64,000 bases of DNA from an uncultured Eubacterium sp. (GTDB lineage: Bacteria > Bacillota > Clostridia > Lachnospirales > Lachnospiraceae), in NCBI GenBank assembly GCA_910584595.1, contig CAJUBQ010000004.1:32577-96576 (forward strand), read 5' to 3'. The position numbers were made by a program, and so were the translations under genes. The notes beneath the pieces are model-generated. The model ran no database searches and was not told where the DNA came from. It saw only the letters and a list, made by a program, of their open reading frames with translations. Below, one piece after another: positions 61,280 through 64,000 of this stretch; within the stretch, counting starts at the first letter, position 1, and each line of letters opens with the position of its first letter.

Positions 61280-62545
61280 TCAGACAATCCTCACTGGCTG
61301 TTCATATTCCTGTCTGATGTGACAGCCGCCTTTTTCTAAGGCAAGCGCACGATATACCGCATCCGCAAACAAATGCTGATGAAAAAAAGAAACAGCATCC
61401 GCATCCGGCAGTATTTTTTCTGCATCAGCCGCACGTGAAAGCAAAGGGATAGAAGAAGTTTTTTTCAGGTGCGTAAGCAGTTCTTTGGATTCTTTTCGAA
61501 AGCCAAGCATTCTTGCATATGGTACGTAGGAACGGTTTTGCCAGTGCGTATAACTGTCTTGCCTGATATCCAGAAGAATATGCAAAAGAACGCGGCTGAT
61601 TCTTGTATAAGCGATATTTTTGGACTTTATCTGCGCACAAAAGTTCGTGAATCCGTTGTAGTCTTTCAGATTTCGGCAGATGCGGCGGGAAAGCTGTGGT
61701 GTGCAGTCTGCATATTGGGAAAAGCCAGCGGTTGCGTTTTTTAACAGACAGTAATGAAGCATTTGAGAGCAGTCATTTTCATATAAAAATGGGTGTCGTT
61801 TCCTGTAATCCAAAAGCAGCCTGCAGGAAGCGGCAGGAAGAACCTGCTGCAGGATGCGTACATCTGCTGCGGGATCATTGGCTAAAAACCTGCGGATAGC
61901 AGAAGCGGATGCCAGGCTGTCATGCAAAAGGTCCGAATGATAGCCCTGCCCCTGCCGTAAAATCGGGTGTACGTGCATTTGAGATGTTTTTTTGTCTGCA
62001 GATTCTTTTGCGATTGCTTTTAAATACTCCAGTGCAAGGATGTTATTAGGATTTTTTAAAATTTGTGCTGCCGCGGCTGCATCTGCATCCGAAAGCAGCG
62101 ATAGCAAAGCGTTTTCCCTGGCGCGTGCGAATCCACATCCGGATTTTAAGCTTCTGGCAAGCAGCTGTTGATACTGTGGCGTTTCATCGATTAAAATAGC
62201 GCATAATTTTGTATAGATGTCTAAAGAAGGCGTCTCGCAGCCATAACAAAGCGTATTTACGCATCCAAGCTGATAAAGCAGGCGGATGCCTGCAGCGGCA
62301 AAATATTCGGCGCTTGCGCAAGACCATATTGGCGGCAGTTCGACGACCAAATCTGCGCCTTCCAAAAGAGCCATTTCTGCGCGCACAAATTTATCTAATA
62401 ATGCAGGAGCGCCCCGCTGCACAAAATTACCGCTCATAATTACAATGATGTAATCTGCGCCTGTCTCCTTTCTGGCTCGTGCAAGCTGGAAGGCATGGCC
62501 GTTATGAAATGGGTTGTATTCAGCAATAATTCCGGTTATTTGCAT
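61280..62545 (-). CDS. tmcAL: tRNA(Met) cytidine acetate ligase
   Basis: This enzyme forms N4-acetylcytidine at the wobble base of elongator tRNA-Met using acetate and ATP (YlbM family). It has 421 residues. GIIAEYNPFHNGHAFQLARA carries the nucleotidyltransferase HxGH motif; IVIMSGNFVQRGAPALLDKF and LVVELPP are typical. GAGGAG lies 6 bases before the ATG on the minus strand. Confidence 0.95.
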   Translation of the reverse strand: MQITGIIAEYNPFHNGHAFQLARARKETGADYIIVIMSGNFVQRGAPALLDKFVRAEMALLEGADLVVELPPIWSCASAEYFAAAGIRLLYQLGCVNTLCYGCETPSLDIYTKLCAILIDETPQYQQLLARSLKSGCGFARARENALLSLLSDADAAAAAQILKNPNNILALEYLKAIAKESADKKTSQMHVHPILRQGQGYHSDLLHDSLASASAIRRFLANDPAADVRILQQVLPAASCRLLLDYRKRHPFLYENDCSQMLHYCLLKNATAGFSQYADCTPQLSRRICRNLKDYNGFTNFCAQIKSKNIAYTRISRVLLHILLDIRQDSYTHWQNRSYVPYARMLGFRKESKELLTHLKKTSSIPLLSRAADAEKILPDADAVSFFHQHLFADAVYRALALEKGGCHIRQEYEQPVRIV

Positions 62546-62837
62546 AGACTGCTCCTCTGATAATTTATGATTCTATGATATTTCTTTTGTATCATATCAT
62601 ATCATTGGGGCTGGTGAAAGTGAGAATTTTGCAGCAAGTGTAAAATTCTGGCGGAACAGAAATAGAATTTAACCGATCAAGCAAATACTTGTAGTATTTT
62701 GATTATAAATCGTTTATAATGTAATAAATCTGAATCCGAATCTACATTGGTTCTTTTCTCAGACTTACAGAGTGACAAAATGTTCAGTATGCTGAACCCG
62801 TTTTTTCCTTTTGGATGTTTTTGGATTTTGTTTGTAA

Positions 62838-62903
62838 TCGTATGTGAGTTTGATGAAGAACGAGATGATATCGTATGTGAATTTGATGGAGAACGAGATG
62901 ATG
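62838..62903. repeat. 33-bp tandem duplication at the start of the metallophosphoesterase gene
   Basis: Units 62838-62870 and 62871-62903 (beginning TCGTATGTGA) differ at only a few bases. The unit is 11 codons long, so the frame is kept, and it contains the Shine-Dalgarno-like GGAG/GAAG and ATG codons, giving several possible starts. Confidence 0.85.
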
Positions 62904-63860
62904 TATAGAAAAATAAATGAACATAAAAGATTGTTGCGGGCGGTAATACTGGTATGTGCGGCGCTTTTCCTTGGTTTTGCAGTAAATAAAGCAGATCAGC
63001 TAGGCAAAATACAGATACAGGAAGAAGAGGTGACGATTGCGGGTATCCGTCACGATTATGATTTTCTGCTGATCGCGGATACTCATATCAGCCTGTGTGA
63101 CGACAGAGACCCTAAGCTGTTGGAAAAGGCGCAGATGCGCAGAGAAGCTTTTGAGCGTGAGAGTAAAAAAAAGGCGATTCGTACCTTTCATAACTTCATT
63201 ACACAATCTGTCCGGAATCAGGCAGACCTTACGATTTTTGCAGGGGATATTACAGATTCGGCAATGTATGCTTCGATTGATTTTGTAGAAAAAGAAATGG
63301 AGCGTCTGCGTATGCCCTATCTGTATATTACAGGCAACCATGATTTTGAATATGGAAATGAGTATTTTTCTGAAAAAGCATATAAAAAATACTTTCCGCG
63401 TCTGAAAAATCTGACGGGGACGGCACAGCAGTATGTCATTCATGAGTTTGACGATTTGATTGTGGCAGGGATCAATGATAAAAACAATCAATTTGACAAA
63501 AAAGCAGTAAAGGCTCTGTTGCCATATTTAAAAGGAACAAAGCCTGTGATCCTTGTCATGCATGTTCCGCTGCAGCCGCAGTATGAAAATTCTGCACTCG
63601 AACAGCAGGCAGATGATATATGGGGACTCTCTGAACATGGCCGCTGCAGGGTATTGCTTGGAGAGACTGCGTGCAGACCGAATAAAACAACGCAAAAGCT
63701 TTTGGATGCAGTATTTGAATCAAACAGTGCGGTTGCAGCTGTATTTGCCGGGCATATACATTTTTACAACCGCAGTATGCTAAATGATTCAACCGTACAG
63801 ATGGTCACAGGAGCCGGGTATTATGGAGATGCGGTCAGGATTCATATCCGGGCGGAGTAA
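62898..63860 (+). CDS. Membrane-anchored metallophosphoesterase
   Basis: The product has about 320 residues, with an N-terminal anchor (about residues 12-30) and a calcineurin-like catalytic domain outside the cell. The motifs are LLIADTHIS (Asp-x-His), FAGDITD, GNHDFE, VMHVPL and AGHIHFY. The substrate is unknown. Starts as early as GTG 62844 are in frame within a tandem repeat; ATG 62898 is chosen for its spacing from GGAG. The 352-base gap upstream holds the repeat, a TATAAT-like box near 62718 and no other gene that I can support. Confidence 0.88.
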   Translation: MMYRKINEHKRLLRAVILVCAALFLGFAVNKADQLGKIQIQEEEVTIAGIRHDYDFLLIADTHISLCDDRDPKLLEKAQMRREAFERESKKKAIRTFHNFITQSVRNQADLTIFAGDITDSAMYASIDFVEKEMERLRMPYLYITGNHDFEYGNEYFSEKAYKKYFPRLKNLTGTAQQYVIHEFDDLIVAGINDKNNQFDKKAVKALLPYLKGTKPVILVMHVPLQPQYENSALEQQADDIWGLSEHGRCRVLLGETACRPNKTTQKLLDAVFESNSAVAAVFAGHIHFYNRSMLNDSTVQMVTGAGYYGDAVRIHIRAE

Positions 63861-64000
63861 TTGGACGTATACGTTGTTACTGAAGTATGCAGCAGTCTTG
63901 ATAAAATGCAGCGTTTTTTGGATTCCCGGACACTGTGAAAGGGGATTTGTCCCATAAGCGCGAATTTAAGAGAAAATACAACAATTTACATAAAAGTGTT
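63861..64000. other. Non-coding edge of the window
   Basis: No gene, terminator or promoter could be supported here; the next gene probably lies beyond the right edge. Confidence 0.4.

Noticed and set aside
62641..62837. A gene or full promoter in the gap after tmcAL
   Set aside because: A TATAAT-like box occurs but no -35 box at proper spacing, and no credible coding frame.

Overview
The window is chromosomal DNA of an endospore-forming, motile Clostridia-type Firmicute, most likely a member of the Lachnospiraceae; the genus cannot be read from the sequence. The evidence is: spoIVA and spoIIP; a PolC-type replicative polymerase; the rbgA-rnhB-ylqG-ylqH and pyrH-frr-uppS-cdsA-dxr-rseP-ispG-polC gene orders; a sigma-D-like promoter; a DUF6033 protein typical of Lachnospiraceae; and strong AGGAGG-type ribosome binding sites. 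No rRNA, tRNA, CRISPR array, prophage or complete insertion sequence was seen.

Layout. 1-4864 is the rbgA (partial), lepB, rnhB, FliK-like ylqG, FlhB-tail-like ylqH, yraN cluster. pgeF and the spore-coat ATPase spoIVA follow (4951-7380). 7381-8726 is a small accessory island with a short gene split by a 137-bp transposable element, an unidentified AT-rich gene, and the wreck of a DUF1016/YhcG-type nuclease gene. 8723-12000 carries a metallo-beta-lactamase-fold hydrolase and, on the minus strand, a chemotaxis receptor co-transcribed with an FMN-binding lipoprotein. 12238-14839 is a three-gene cassette of unknown function behind a sigma-D-like promoter. Next come a polysaccharide deacetylase, a bactofilin with an apparent internal start, and the long translation, lipid, isoprenoid and replication block to polC (17482-28222). 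Then follow pheA, an exopolyphosphatase-like protein with polyphosphate kinase, a HAD phosphatase, spoIIP, lepA and hemW, the AmmeMemoRadiSam trio (39165-41416), glnS, a DUF2225 protein, a MocR-type regulator, cutC and a secreted protein. Arginine genes occupy 47114-52608 (argG divergent from argC-GNAT-argB-argD). The last part has a TipA-like MerR regulator, a DUF1848 protein, comEA and comEC flanking a two-component system and GerMN lipoprotein, tmcAL, and a metallophosphoesterase.

Themes that go beyond routine annotation. (1) Three families of short non-coding inverted-repeat elements are scattered through the window. One copy has an exact 8-bp target duplication and splits a gene that can be reassembled; another has a 9-bp duplication and a perfect 40-bp stem; several copies or half-copies overlap the stop codon of the preceding gene. 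(2) Two genes (a MerR/TipA-like regulator and the bactofilin) carry strong in-frame internal ribosome binding sites that would give a second, shorter protein. (3) Several familiar proteins lack a diagnostic residue: the PLP lysine of the MocR regulator is Asn, the first phosphate-loop Asp of the Ppx-like protein is Tyr, and the FlhB-like protein lacks NPTH. (4) Gene pairings suggest function: a chemoreceptor with a flavin-binding lipoprotein, a GNAT acetyltransferase where argJ would be expected, and a signalling module enclosed by competence genes.

All family assignments come from reading the sequence and from general knowledge of the families; no database search was run.
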